Source of the DNA: Thalassolituus marinus | Lineage (GTDB): Bacteria > Pseudomonadota > Gammaproteobacteria > Pseudomonadales > Oceanobacteraceae | Assembly: GCF_020320395.1 (NCBI RefSeq) | Contig: NZ_JAEDAH010000088.1 | Span: 143,527-193,403 of the forward strand | Reading direction: 5' to 3' | Length of the DNA: 49,877 nt | Part shown: piece by piece, positions 8,786 to 16,719 of the stretch | Layout of the letters: every line of letters begins with the position of its first letter | How positions within the stretch are numbered: the first letter of the stretch is position 1 | The notes under the pieces: generated by a model | What the model saw: the letters and a program-made list of their open reading frames with translations, nothing else | Told to the model about the DNA's origin: nothing | Databases searched by the model: none | Translations under genes and position numbers: made by a program

Positions 8786-8846
8786 CTGTCACAAAACTGC
8801 AGCCATTCTGTCATGTCACAGAACTGTCACAGAACTGCAGTATCTT
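8786..8846 (+). promoter_or_regulatory. Tandem PHO boxes plus -10 for the TonB operon
   Basis: There are two phased sets of 11-bp-periodic repeats. Set 1 is CTGTCAC (8786), CTGCAGC (8797) and CTGTCAT (8808). Set 2 is ATGTCAC (8813), CTGTCAC (8824) and CTGCAGT (8835). The pair ATGTCAC-AGAA-CTGTCAC ends at 8830, and 10 bp later is TATCTT (8841-8846), a good -10. This spacing is the same as at the receptor promoter. Several PhoB dimers could bind. The leader from about 8853 to the ATG at 8907 is about 54 bases. Confidence 0.78.
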
Positions 8847-8906
8847 GCTTCCCGAATTCTGAGATCCTGCTCTGGCAGGTGTTATCGATCACAACGGGTA
8901 TTAGAT

Positions 8907-9689
8907 ATGCAACTGCAAACTCGTCACCTTCTGGCTGCGGCCGTTCTGAGCGCAGGTATGGCAATGAGCGCTACCGCTGCGACCATCGACAGCGCACTGG
9001 ACAAAGGTGTTAACCGTGCTGAAACAGCACAAAAATCACAGCAGAAGATTGACTCCATCGACAGCAGCATCCGTTCTGCTGAGCGTGAGTACCGTGGCCT
9101 GATTAAGGAAATCGACGGCCTGAATGTTTATATCCAGCAGTTGGATAAACAACTGGCTGCTCAGGAAGATGAGATGGCCAGCATTGAAGCAAGCATCAAA
9201 AATGTGACGCTGGTAGAGCGCCAGATTACTCCTCTGATGCTGCGCATGATCGACGCTGTTGATCAATTCGTCGCGGCTGACGTGCCTTTCCTGAAAGATG
9301 AGCGCAGCCAGCGTGTGCAGGGACTGAAAGATCTGATGGGGCGTTCCGACGTTACCGTTGCGGAAAAATACCGCAAGGTAATGGAAGCCTATCAGGCTGA
9401 AGTCGACTACGGTCGCACCATCGAATCTTACCGTGGAACGCTGGATGTTGCCGGTGAAGCACGTGAAGTCGATTTCCTGCGTGTTGGTCGTATTGCGCTG
9501 ATGTACCAGTCACTTGATGGCCAGAATCTGGGCGTGTGGAACACGGCTTCTGCGCAATGGGAAACACTGGACCCATCCTATAAAAGCAAGCTGATGGCGG
9601 GTATTCGTATCGCTCGCGAACAGTCAGCACCTGATCTGATTAAAGTACCTGTTGCTGCGCCGGTAAGCGCTAACCAGGAGGCAAACTAA
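8907..9689 (+). CDS. DUF3450 family periplasmic coiled-coil protein
   Basis: A 260-residue protein with a cleavable signal peptide (about residues 1-25, ending SATAA). A long heptad-rich coiled coil (about 35-105, with repeated Gln/Asp/Ile/Leu) is followed by a globular C-terminal half. The length and pattern match DUF3450, a family found next to TtpC/ExbB/ExbD/TonB genes in marine gammaproteobacteria. It is the first gene of the operon, and its stop codon overlaps the next start by one base (TAATG). It is presumably a periplasmic structural or regulatory partner of the TonB motor; the coiled coil could dock on the equivalent region of the TtpC-like protein. Its biochemical role is unknown. 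Confidence 0.85.
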   Translation: MQLQTRHLLAAAVLSAGMAMSATAATIDSALDKGVNRAETAQKSQQKIDSIDSSIRSAEREYRGLIKEIDGLNVYIQQLDKQLAAQEDEMASIEASIKNVTLVERQITPLMLRMIDAVDQFVAADVPFLKDERSQRVQGLKDLMGRSDVTVAEKYRKVMEAYQAEVDYGRTIESYRGTLDVAGEAREVDFLRVGRIALMYQSLDGQNLGVWNTASAQWETLDPSYKSKLMAGIRIAREQSAPDLIKVPVAAPVSANQEAN

Positions 9690-11062
9690 TGAAACTGCGT
9701 TCTATTTTCATGGCTGTTGCAGCCACTGTTGCCATCTCCATGCCTGCTCAGGCCGCGGATACCCTGACGGTTGATGACCTGCTGAAGCTGGTAGAACAGG
9801 GCCAGGCCCGTGATGACAAATCTTTTAAAGCTCGCATGGCACGCTTTAATGCGTCTAAAGCAGAACAGGAAAAACTGGTCAGTAATGCGCAGGATGAGCG
9901 CAGCCGTCTGGAGCAACTGAGTGCCAGCAAAGAAGCACAGTTCCAGCAAAATGAAACAGCGATCGCTGAAGCGCAGGAGCGTCTGACTAACCGTCTGGGT
10001 TCCCTGAAGGAACTGTTCGGTGTTCTGCAACAGGTTGCTGGCGATACCAAATCGGTATTTGAAGGCTCTGTTGTCAGCTCAGAGCTGCCAGGCCGCGAAG
10101 CCTTCCTGACCGATCTTATCCAGACTGCGGGCTCTTCCTCGAAGCTGCCATCCATTCAGGATCTGGAAAAACTGTGGTTTGAAATGCAGCGCGAAGCGAC
10201 TTACAGCGGCCGTATTTCCCGTTACAACGCCGAAGTGGTTATGCCATCCGGTGAAACCGTTGAAAAAACGGTTGTTCGTGTTGGTGGCTTCAATGCCGTA
10301 GCGGCGGGCAACTACCTGAACTGGGATCTGGAAGCGGGTCGTCTGGTTGAGCTGGATAAGCAACCGGGTGGCCGTTACAACGGTCCGGCTGCTGAACTGG
10401 AAAGTGCTTCTGGTACTGAACTAACCGGTTTCTGGGTTGATCCTTCCCGTGGCCAGTTACTGAAAATCATGGGTCAGTCACCAGAGCTGGGCGACCGTGT
10501 TGATCAGGGTGGTGTGGTTGGCTACATCATTATGGTTCTGGGTGCTATCGGTGTGCTGCTGGCGGTATGGCGCATGATCGTTCTGTACGGCGAAGCGGGT
10601 CGTATTAAGGCACAGATGAAGTCTGATAACGCGAACGAGAATAATGCTCTTGGTCGTGTAATGGCTGTGTTTAATGCCAATAAAAACGCCGACACTGAAA
10701 CACTGGAACTGCACCTGGGTGAAGCCATCGCTGCTGAAATTCCACGTCTGACCCGTGCAATTGGCTGGATCAAAATTATCTCTGTGGTCGCACCGCTACT
10801 GGGTCTGCTGGGTACTGTGACCGGTATGATCGACGTGTTTGAAACCATGTCTCTGTTTGGCACCGGTGATCCGAAACTGATGGCCGGCGGTATTTCTCAG
10901 GCACTGGTAACAACCGTTCTGGGTCTGGTAGCAGCAATTCCTTGTGTATTCCTGCACACCCTGACCAACAACCGTTCCCGTGAGCTGATGATGATTCTCG
11001 AAGAGCGTGCAACCGGTATCCTGGCTCGCCAGGCTGAACAGCAACAGGCTAAAGCGGCGTAA
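9689..11062 (+). CDS. TtpC-like MotA/TolQ/ExbB proton-channel family protein with periplasmic extension
   Basis: A 457-residue protein. It has a signal peptide (about 1-23), then a periplasmic region of about 240 residues beginning with a coiled coil (about 28-110). The first membrane segment is at about 275-297, followed by a cytoplasmic loop and a C-terminal MotA/TolQ/ExbB channel region with two membrane segments (about 355-440). That region includes LLGLLGTVTGMIDVFETM and GGISQALVTTVLGLVAAIP. This architecture is that of TtpC, the extra component needed by Vibrio TonB2 systems in addition to ExbB and ExbD. It is translationally coupled to the DUF3450 gene. It should work in the inner membrane with the downstream ExbB/ExbD/TonB to transmit proton-motive force to the receptor. 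Confidence 0.88.
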   Translation: MKLRSIFMAVAATVAISMPAQAADTLTVDDLLKLVEQGQARDDKSFKARMARFNASKAEQEKLVSNAQDERSRLEQLSASKEAQFQQNETAIAEAQERLTNRLGSLKELFGVLQQVAGDTKSVFEGSVVSSELPGREAFLTDLIQTAGSSSKLPSIQDLEKLWFEMQREATYSGRISRYNAEVVMPSGETVEKTVVRVGGFNAVAAGNYLNWDLEAGRLVELDKQPGGRYNGPAAELESASGTELTGFWVDPSRGQLLKIMGQSPELGDRVDQGGVVGYIIMVLGAIGVLLAVWRMIVLYGEAGRIKAQMKSDNANENNALGRVMAVFNANKNADTETLELHLGEAIAAEIPRLTRAIGWIKIISVVAPLLGLLGTVTGMIDVFETMSLFGTGDPKLMAGGISQALVTTVLGLVAAIPCVFLHTLTNNRSRELMMILEERATGILARQAEQQQAKAA

Positions 11063-11068
11063 TTCATT

Positions 11069-11590
11069 ATGTTCGTCGATTTTTACGAACCCGTATATCT
11101 GTTCATGGAGCGTGGAGGCGACGTCCTCTACGCCATCTTCGGACTGATTTTTATCCTCTGGTTACTGGTTCTTGAACGTGGCGCGTACTTTATTTTTGCT
11201 CACCGCAAGGCAGTGGCAACAGCCGTTGCCGAGTGGGAAGCCCGAAATGAACGTCGCTCATGGGCAGCGCATCAGATTCGTCAGGATCTGATCAGCACTC
11301 TGACCATCGATCTGAACGCCAATATGAGCACTATCAAAATGCTTATTGGCCTGGCACCTCTGTTCGGTCTGCTCGGTACAGTTACCGGCATGATTGAGGT
11401 GTTTGATGTGATGGCGTTTCTCGGGAATGGCAGTCCGAAAGCAATGGCTTCCGGTATTTCCAAAGCCACTATTCCTACCATGGCGGGGATGGTTGGTGCA
11501 CTGACCGGGGTGTTTGCTCAGTCGTTGCTCGAACGTTTTATCAAGCGTGAAAGAATTCACCTTGAAGACCAGTTAACTTTTGATCATTAA
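11069..11590 (+). CDS. ExbB-like proton-channel subunit (TonB2 type)
   Basis: A 173-residue inner-membrane protein, short as is typical of ExbB2 compared with E. coli ExbB (about 244 residues). Three membrane segments are seen: about 15-35, and two in the C-terminal channel region with LAPLFGLLGTVTGMIEVFDVM (at about 92-112) and ISKATIPTMAGMVGALTG (at about 130-147). With ExbD it forms the proton-driven motor that energises TonB. It follows the TtpC gene by 6 bases and precedes exbD by 15, so it sits inside the same operon. Confidence 0.9.
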   Translation: MFVDFYEPVYLFMERGGDVLYAIFGLIFILWLLVLERGAYFIFAHRKAVATAVAEWEARNERRSWAAHQIRQDLISTLTIDLNANMSTIKMLIGLAPLFGLLGTVTGMIEVFDVMAFLGNGSPKAMASGISKATIPTMAGMVGALTGVFAQSLLERFIKRERIHLEDQLTFDH

Positions 11591-11605
11591 TTCAGGATTA
11601 CTGTT

Positions 11606-12013
11606 ATGAGACGTGGTTTCTCAAATATGGCCGCTCAGGAAGCAGAAGGCGAAATCGACATCACGCCAATGCTCGACGTGGTTTTTATCATGCTGATTTT
11701 CTTTATTGTGACGGCTTCTTTCGTAAAAGAATCGGGCATTGAAGTTAATCGTCCGGACGCCAGCACCTCACAGGCTAAGCCGCGCGCCAACATTCTGATT
11801 GCGATTAACGATCTGGGCGAAATCTGGATTGATAAACGTAAGGTTGATGAAAGCCAGGTGCGCGCAAACATCGAACGTATGCACGCCGAAAATCCACAGG
11901 GAACCGTGGTGATTCAGGCTGACGAGGAAGCGAAAACCCGCCTGCTGGTATCGGTCATGGATTCTGCCCGAGCTGCTGGTGTGTACGATGTTTCGCTGGC
12001 GACGGAGAAGTAA
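11606..12013 (+). CDS. exbD: ExbD-like biopolymer transport protein
   Basis: A 135-residue protein with a short cytoplasmic N-terminus. A single membrane segment (about 20-40) starts with DITPMLDVVFIMLIFF, where the first membrane Asp of MLDV is the conserved proton-carrying residue. The rest is a periplasmic ExbD/TolR domain (about 60-135). It is the partner of the ExbB and TtpC-like proteins in the TonB motor. It is followed two bases after the stop by the tonB gene. Confidence 0.92.
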   Translation: MRRGFSNMAAQEAEGEIDITPMLDVVFIMLIFFIVTASFVKESGIEVNRPDASTSQAKPRANILIAINDLGEIWIDKRKVDESQVRANIERMHAENPQGTVVIQADEEAKTRLLVSVMDSARAAGVYDVSLATEK

Positions 12014-12015
12014 TC

Positions 12016-12642
12016 ATGCAATCCACCATGCTTCGCTTCGGCTCAGCACTGGCGGTAGCAGCGGTAGCCACTTTTGCTGTTTTCTGGGTAATGCAAAGCC
12101 TGATCAGCAGTGGTGGCTCGGTATTGAATGAACAGGATTTCGGTAAATTACAGAGTTTTGTAATGAGCAAACCGGATGACGATGTTCAGACAAAAGACCG
12201 TAAACCGCGCAAGCCACCAACGCCACCGGAAGAGCCGCCTAAGCCGGAAATGCAGCAGCCTGAGTTTGCCAAAGCTGATACCTCTGCTTTTGACGTGGGC
12301 GGTTTCGATTTATCGGCCGACCTGAATGTTGATGCGGGACTTGGCGGTGGTACCGGTGATGGTGAATATCTGCCAATTGTGAAAGTTGCACCGACTTACC
12401 CTCGCCGAGCTGCTCAGAAGGGCATCGAAGGGTATGTCGTGGTTGAGTTTACCGTCACAACACTGGGTACTGTGGTTGACCCCCGGGTGATCGAAGCCGA
12501 TCCGCCGGGAATTTTTGACCGCGCAGCGACTCAGGCAGTGACCAAGTTCAAGTACAAACCAAAAATGGAAAATGGTAAGCCAATCGAAGTGAAAGGCGTA
12601 CGCAACATTATCCGTTTTGAATTAGATAAAAGCGCGCGCTGA
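12016..12642 (+). CDS. tonB: TonB-family energy transducer (TonB2 type)
   Basis: A 208-residue protein. A membrane anchor (about 8-30) is followed by a short Pro/Lys/Glu-rich segment (about 55-80), much shorter than in E. coli TonB. The C-terminal TonB domain (about 120-205) has YPRRAAQKGIEGYVVVEFTV and a late NIIRFEL strand. It spans the periplasm to touch the TonB box of outer-membrane receptors. Its short span fits TonB2 proteins, which work with TtpC. Its operon position and the shared PHO-type control suggest that the receptor at 4191 is its client. Confidence 0.92.
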   Translation: MQSTMLRFGSALAVAAVATFAVFWVMQSLISSGGSVLNEQDFGKLQSFVMSKPDDDVQTKDRKPRKPPTPPEEPPKPEMQQPEFAKADTSAFDVGGFDLSADLNVDAGLGGGTGDGEYLPIVKVAPTYPRRAAQKGIEGYVVVEFTVTTLGTVVDPRVIEADPPGIFDRAATQAVTKFKYKPKMENGKPIEVKGVRNIIRFELDKSAR

Positions 12643-12678
12643 TTTTTCAGCGCGCCCAACCCGACTAAGGAGCTGGAT

Positions 12679-13971
12679 ATGAACAAATCCGTTTCCATTC
12701 TGATGAGCGCTGTACTGGCCTATGGCCTGGTGGCTGTAACACCGGTAGTCAGTCAGGCGCAGGCGGCTGAACAGACTGAAGAAGCCAGCAAAAAGCGTGT
12801 ACGTCGTGCACAGACTCTGCGCCCGGTAATCTTCAAGAAGCTTGATGCTGTACGTGCGCTGGCCGACGAGAAAAAGTATGACGAAGCATTGGATGATCTG
12901 GCTTCTGTAGAAAAAGTTCGTCGCAACTCTTACGAGCAGGCGATGACTCACAATATGTATGCCTACGTGTACTTCAATAAAGAAGATTACGCTGGTGCTA
13001 TCGGTGCCTACAACAATGTACTGGCAGTCGATAATATTCCAGAAAGCCTTGAGCAGACCACACTGTACAGTCTGGCCAAGCTTTACCTGATGCAGGAAAA
13101 CTACAAAGAGTCTCTGACGACCCTGAATAAATGGTTCACGGTTGTCGAAAAGCCGGGAGCGGAAGCCTTTATTCTGCGTGCGCAGATGCAGTTCCAGCTG
13201 GAGCAGTATTCAAAAGCACTTCCGGATGTGAAGAAAGCCATCGCTATGGTGAAAGAGCAGGGCAATAAGCCGAAAGAAAACTGGCTGATGCTTGAGCGTG
13301 CTGTTTACTACCAGAACAAGGATTTCAAGAACCTTGCACGCTGTCTGCAGGACCTGGCGACCTTATATCCTAAAGGACAGTACTGGGTGCAGTTGGCGGC
13401 GGTATACAGTGAGCTAGGTCAGCCACTGAAAGAGCTGACTGCGCTGGAAAACGCTTACGATCAGAATATGCTGACCCGTGAAGGCGAACTGATGAATCTT
13501 GCTTACGCATTGATGGGGCAGGAGATTCCTTTTAAAGCAGCCAAAGTGCTGGAGAAAGGTCTGAAAGATGAGGTGATTAAGCCAACCGCCAAGAACCTGT
13601 CGACCCTGGGTGATGCCTGGATGCTGGCCAAAGAATACGATAAAGCCATTGTCGTTATGGCACAGGCGGCTAAAGCCTCCGGAGCCGGTGATGACTTCTT
13701 TAAACTGGCGCAGATTCATACCGAGCGTCAGGAATGGAAGCTGGCACTGGATAACGTTAATGCTGCGATCAGCGCGGGTGATCTGAAAAAGACCTCAGCA
13801 GCCTATATCCTGAAAGGCAATATTCTTTTCAACCTCGATGATCTGGGCTACGCGCACGATATGTTTGCTAAAGCGAAGGATTATCCTGAAGCTGAGAAAA
13901 TGGCCGACCAATGGATCAAATACATCGACGGCGAGCAGAAACGTCGTGAGTATATGGCCTCTGCTGGCTGA
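12679..13971 (+). CDS. TPR-repeat periplasmic protein of the TonB operon
   Basis: A 430-residue protein with a signal peptide (about 1-30, ending SQAQAAE). The rest is all-helical with about nine tetratricopeptide-like repeats (for example MYAYVYFNKEDYAGAIGAY and KALPDVKKAI). TPR proteins are protein-binding scaffolds. A TPR protein commonly closes the TonB2/TtpC operon in marine gammaproteobacteria, though its role is not settled. SD AAGGAG lies 8-9 bases before the ATG. Its transcription terminator has been split by the inserted element described below. Confidence 0.85.
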   Translation: MNKSVSILMSAVLAYGLVAVTPVVSQAQAAEQTEEASKKRVRRAQTLRPVIFKKLDAVRALADEKKYDEALDDLASVEKVRRNSYEQAMTHNMYAYVYFNKEDYAGAIGAYNNVLAVDNIPESLEQTTLYSLAKLYLMQENYKESLTTLNKWFTVVEKPGAEAFILRAQMQFQLEQYSKALPDVKKAIAMVKEQGNKPKENWLMLERAVYYQNKDFKNLARCLQDLATLYPKGQYWVQLAAVYSELGQPLKELTALENAYDQNMLTREGELMNLAYALMGQEIPFKAAKVLEKGLKDEVIKPTAKNLSTLGDAWMLAKEYDKAIVVMAQAAKASGAGDDFFKLAQIHTERQEWKLALDNVNAAISAGDLKKTSAAYILKGNILFNLDDLGYAHDMFAKAKDYPEAEKMADQWIKYIDGEQKRREYMASAG

Positions 13972-13984
13972 TCGGGCAGAATCT

Positions 13985-14003
13985 GCCGAAAGGGAGCTTC
14001 GGC
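13985..14003 (+). terminator. Remains of the tonB-operon terminator, separated from its T-tract
   Basis: GCCGAA (13985-13990) and TTCGGC (13998-14003) form a stem just after the TPR stop codon, but no U-run follows. The T-run (14710-14716) lies beyond the inserted element, preceded by a second copy of GCTTCGGCT. Joining the flanks restores stem, TCC and T-run as one intrinsic terminator. Confidence 0.75.
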
Positions 14004-14004
14004 T
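13996..14004. repeat. Left 9-bp target-site duplication
   Basis: GCTTCGGCT at 13996-14004 is repeated at 14699-14707, directly flanking both ends of the 694-bp element. The match extends to 10 bp if the next C is counted. This is the expected footprint of transposition. Confidence 0.8.
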
Positions 14005-14698
14005 CACTGCTGTCCCACAGTTTTAAAGATATCTGTTTTCTATAAACGACTTTTAAATCTGCAATGCCTACTGCCTACCAGGGGAACTTATCCCCTGGCC
14101 GGCAGGGCCGACCCCAGCTTTTCGCTCCTGGAGCGTTACCCTCACTCCCTCGATTTTTCAGCCACGCGCCCATGCGACATCCCTGTCGCCGTCCGCTCGC
14201 CGGGCATCCTTGCCCGGCGGACCGGAAAAATCATCGTTCATTTCGGCGCTCCAGAATGCGAAGGAATGGCTTCCTCTAAAGCTGCTTTTTAGTACAACGC
14301 CTACTCTGAATTTCAGTCAGAGACATGAAGTTCAGATTCTGGGTGACGTTTGAAATAAGGCTGTGAGGTTAACTAACACAGCGCCTCTGGGCTCGCCGCA
14401 GAAAGTGTAGATATTTCCGACCAGCCCGAAGGGACTCGGGCAAGCGGCCCCGGCCATGGATGGCCGATGGGGCGCGAGGTCAGGAAATATCAAGGTTTCA
14501 AGGGTAAACGAGCCAGGACAGCGCGAAGCGGGCCGGTTTTAGCTCCTGCAAAACCTGCATTTCCGCCATCCATGGCGGTCAGGAGTCACGCCCGTCCGGC
14601 GATAGGGGCGGTCCGACGTTTCGGAAGGCCCCTCTATGAGGACAAGGGGCTATGAATATTTCACAAAAGTTCAAATAAAAATTTGTGGGACAGCAGTG
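14005..14698. mobile_element. Complete 694-bp MITE-like element with 15-bp terminal inverted repeats
   Basis: The left end CACTGCTGTCCCACA (14005-14019) is the exact reverse complement of the right end (14684-14698). The ends are flanked by 9-bp direct duplications. The interior is rich in hairpins, for example GCCGGGCATCC/TTGCCCGGC (14199-14218) and CCGCCATCCATGGCGG (14562-14577). It has only short non-conserved reading frames, so no transposase is encoded. The last 226 bp recur at the start of the window. These features fit a non-autonomous element mobilised in trans by an unidentified transposase making 9-bp duplications. The left 470 bp has no second copy in the window. Confidence 0.82.
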
Positions 14699-14707
14699 GC
14701 TTCGGCT
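14699..14707. repeat. Right 9-bp target-site duplication
   Basis: This second copy of GCTTCGGCT abuts the element's right end and is followed by CCTTTTTTT, the original terminator's U-tract. Confidence 0.8.
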
Positions 14708-14841
14708 CCTTTTTTTATATCCGCAGTTTGCTGAAGGTGGGCAGCGGGATGATCCTGCCAGCGAGTGGATGAAATCCGCGTAAATTCACCCCCCGGCTTT
14801 AGCCCTGATGCCTTTACTCTGTAAGCCATAATAATAATCAC

Positions 14842-15969
14842 ATGGTAAATCCTATGCGCTCCTTGTCCTCTATCTACCGTGGGCTACTGATCGGTGGTCT
14901 GCTGTTCTCATCTCTGGTGACTGCTCAGAGCGAGCAGAGCCTGTCGTCCAGAGCGATGGACCCGTCACTGACACAGGCGCAGCGTATGCAAGCCATTGCT
15001 GCGCTGTATCCGCAGCAAATGCAGGATGGCCGTATTCCGCGACGACGTGTCTGTGTCTGGGACTTGCTGGGTAAACGAGGGCCCATCTATGCGGCTGCTC
15101 AGGACCAGCAGGCAAAATTGCTGGACCTGGGTGTGCAGGTGGAAATGGATGCCTACACCAATGAAGGCGTGCTGGCAGAAGACCTGAAGGCGGGGCAGTG
15201 TGATGCGGCGCTGATGACCGGTTTGCGTGCGCGTAGCTTTAATCGCTTTACCGGTACGCTCGATGCTATCGGAGCGGTTCCTTCGCCACAGCATATGAAT
15301 TTGCTGATGAAAGTGCTTTCTCATCCATCCAGTGCAGCCAATATGGAAGAAAACGATTTTGTGGTGATGGGATTCGCACCGATGGGGTCAGCGTATATCT
15401 TTGTCAATGATCGCCAGATCAGTACGCTTGCCAAGGCTGCAGGTAAGCGTATTGCGGTGATGGATTACGATCCGGTGCAGGCCGAGATGATTCTCGGACT
15501 GGGCGCAAATCCGGTTCCGACCAGTACGGTCAGCGCGGGTAGTAAGTTCAATAATAATTCAGTTGATGTATTACCTGCACCGCTGGTGGCCTACAACATT
15601 CTTGAACTGTACCGCGGTATGGGTGAGAAAGGCGGCATTGTGGATTATCCGTTTTCTCAGCTGACACTGCAGCTGATTGGTCGTCGCGATAAATTTCCGA
15701 CTGAGGTTGCGCAATTGGTGCGTGAAGATTTCTACCGTCATTTCCATGAAATTGAAGCTCAGGTTGAACAGCAGACCGGAGATATACCTCAATCAGTATG
15801 GATAGCCATTACCGATCAGGAAAAGAGCGAATATCAGGTACTTATGCAGGAGGCCAGGGTGGCACTGCGTGATCGTGGTTATTACGACGGTAAAATGCTG
15901 ACGTTGCAGCGTAAGGTACGCTGTAAAATTGAACCTGCTAATGCAGAGTGCAGCGCTGGTATCGAGTAA
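14842..15969 (+). CDS. Putative periplasmic solute-binding protein (DUF6091-like)
   Basis: A 375-residue protein with a signal peptide (cleavage near TAQS, about residue 29). The body has the two-lobe periplasmic-binding-protein character (RRVCVWDLLGKRGPIYAAAQDQ, GKRIAVMDYDPVQAEMILGLGANPVP, VDVLPAPLVAYN). It resembles the putative solute-binding proteins of the DUF6091 group, related in fold to TRAP-type binding subunits; that assignment is from memory of the family. No permease genes lie beside it. Start is uncertain between ATG 14842 and ATG 14854; neither has a strong SD. Because the terminator upstream is split, readthrough from the TonB operon could reach it. Ligand unknown. Confidence 0.7.
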   Translation: MVNPMRSLSSIYRGLLIGGLLFSSLVTAQSEQSLSSRAMDPSLTQAQRMQAIAALYPQQMQDGRIPRRRVCVWDLLGKRGPIYAAAQDQQAKLLDLGVQVEMDAYTNEGVLAEDLKAGQCDAALMTGLRARSFNRFTGTLDAIGAVPSPQHMNLLMKVLSHPSSAANMEENDFVVMGFAPMGSAYIFVNDRQISTLAKAAGKRIAVMDYDPVQAEMILGLGANPVPTSTVSAGSKFNNNSVDVLPAPLVAYNILELYRGMGEKGGIVDYPFSQLTLQLIGRRDKFPTEVAQLVREDFYRHFHEIEAQVEQQTGDIPQSVWIAITDQEKSEYQVLMQEARVALRDRGYYDGKMLTLQRKVRCKIEPANAECSAGIE

Positions 15970-15978
15970 TACCAGCGC
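15953..15978 (+). terminator. Hairpin across the stop codon of the solute-binding protein gene
   Basis: GCGCTGGTAT (15953-15962) and ATACCAGCGC (15969-15978) pair perfectly around the stop codon. The following AGGGCAAAATAATT has no clear U-run, so it is a weak or stability-type 3' end. Confidence 0.45.
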
Positions 15979-16011
15979 AGGGCAAAATAATTAATCTGCA
16001 GCGCAGAGAAT

Positions 16012-16503
16012 TTATTTCTTCTTCGGAGTCCAGGCCCAGATCATGGTGGCCTTCACTGTTTCGGTGCCGGTCGCATCGGTAATTTTTACCGGCACCTGAA
16101 TGTCTCCTTTTTCGGTGTTTTTCACGTACGCAAGTTGCTCGTCAGAAAAACTGGCGACTGCGGTCATGTCACCACTGGCACGCTTCAGATATTCCAGTTC
16201 CATTGACCGGATAACAATAATGCGGTCGTCCGGTACGCTCATGCCACACATAAAACCGGTTGCCGATTCCGCCAGCAGACCCATAGCGGCTGCGTGCACG
16301 CTGCCAATGTGGTTCTGAACTTTCTTTTTGTTGCGCATCACAATGACGCACTCCTGCGGAGTCAGCTTCTCTACTCGGGTACCTGACGTGCCAGCAAAAG
16401 GAATCACTTTGCCCATGACTTTCGACAGAGCCCAGGGACGAAGACCTTCCGGAAGCTTATTAACTTTACTAACAACAGAGCTGAGGCGGTTTGATTTAGC
16501 CAT
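16012..16503 (-). CDS. DUF4442 hot-dog-fold protein
   Basis: A protein of about 163 residues. The central segment QNHIGSVHAAAMGLLAESATGF is the signature helix region of hot-dog folds, and the arrangement matches DUF4442 (PaaI/YiiD-like thioesterase relatives). The equivalent catalytic residue is not certain, so acyl-CoA thioesterase activity is only suggested. The C-terminus is WAWTPKKK. ATG at 16503 or the in-frame ATG two codons earlier (16509) may be used; AAGAAGAA precedes both. It converges with the solute-binding protein gene, with 42 bp between stops. Confidence 0.75.
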   Translation of the reverse strand: MAKSNRLSSVVSKVNKLPEGLRPWALSKVMGKVIPFAGTSGTRVEKLTPQECVIVMRNKKKVQNHIGSVHAAAMGLLAESATGFMCGMSVPDDRIIVIRSMELEYLKRASGDMTAVASFSDEQLAYVKNTEKGDIQVPVKITDATGTETVKATMIWAWTPKKK

Positions 16504-16719
16504 AACCATTCTTCTTTTTCAGTGGAGGCCGGAGTCTAATCGACTCTTTCGCGTGTCGCTATGGCCCGAATGACATCGATTGCTGGCCCGCTTGTCGCTG
16601 ATTGTCCTGTATTAATTGGTACGATCGTGCTGTTATTTCGCCCACTGTCATTAACCGATAACAAAAATGCAACGATCCATCGGCAGCATGGGCCCCCTCA
16701 CTAACTTCGGATACGCACA

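Noticed and set aside
14467-14655. A 62-codon reading frame inside the MITE-like element
   Set aside because: It is low-complexity Arg/Ala/Pro-rich, lies over several hairpins, and the parallel copy at the window start shows substitutions without codon-like pattern. Such frames are common artefacts in repeats.
16645-16662. A PHO box upstream of the metallophosphatase gene
   Set aside because: Only the first heptamer CTGTCAT fits. The second (CGATAAC) matches poorly and no -10 lies 10-11 bp downstream.
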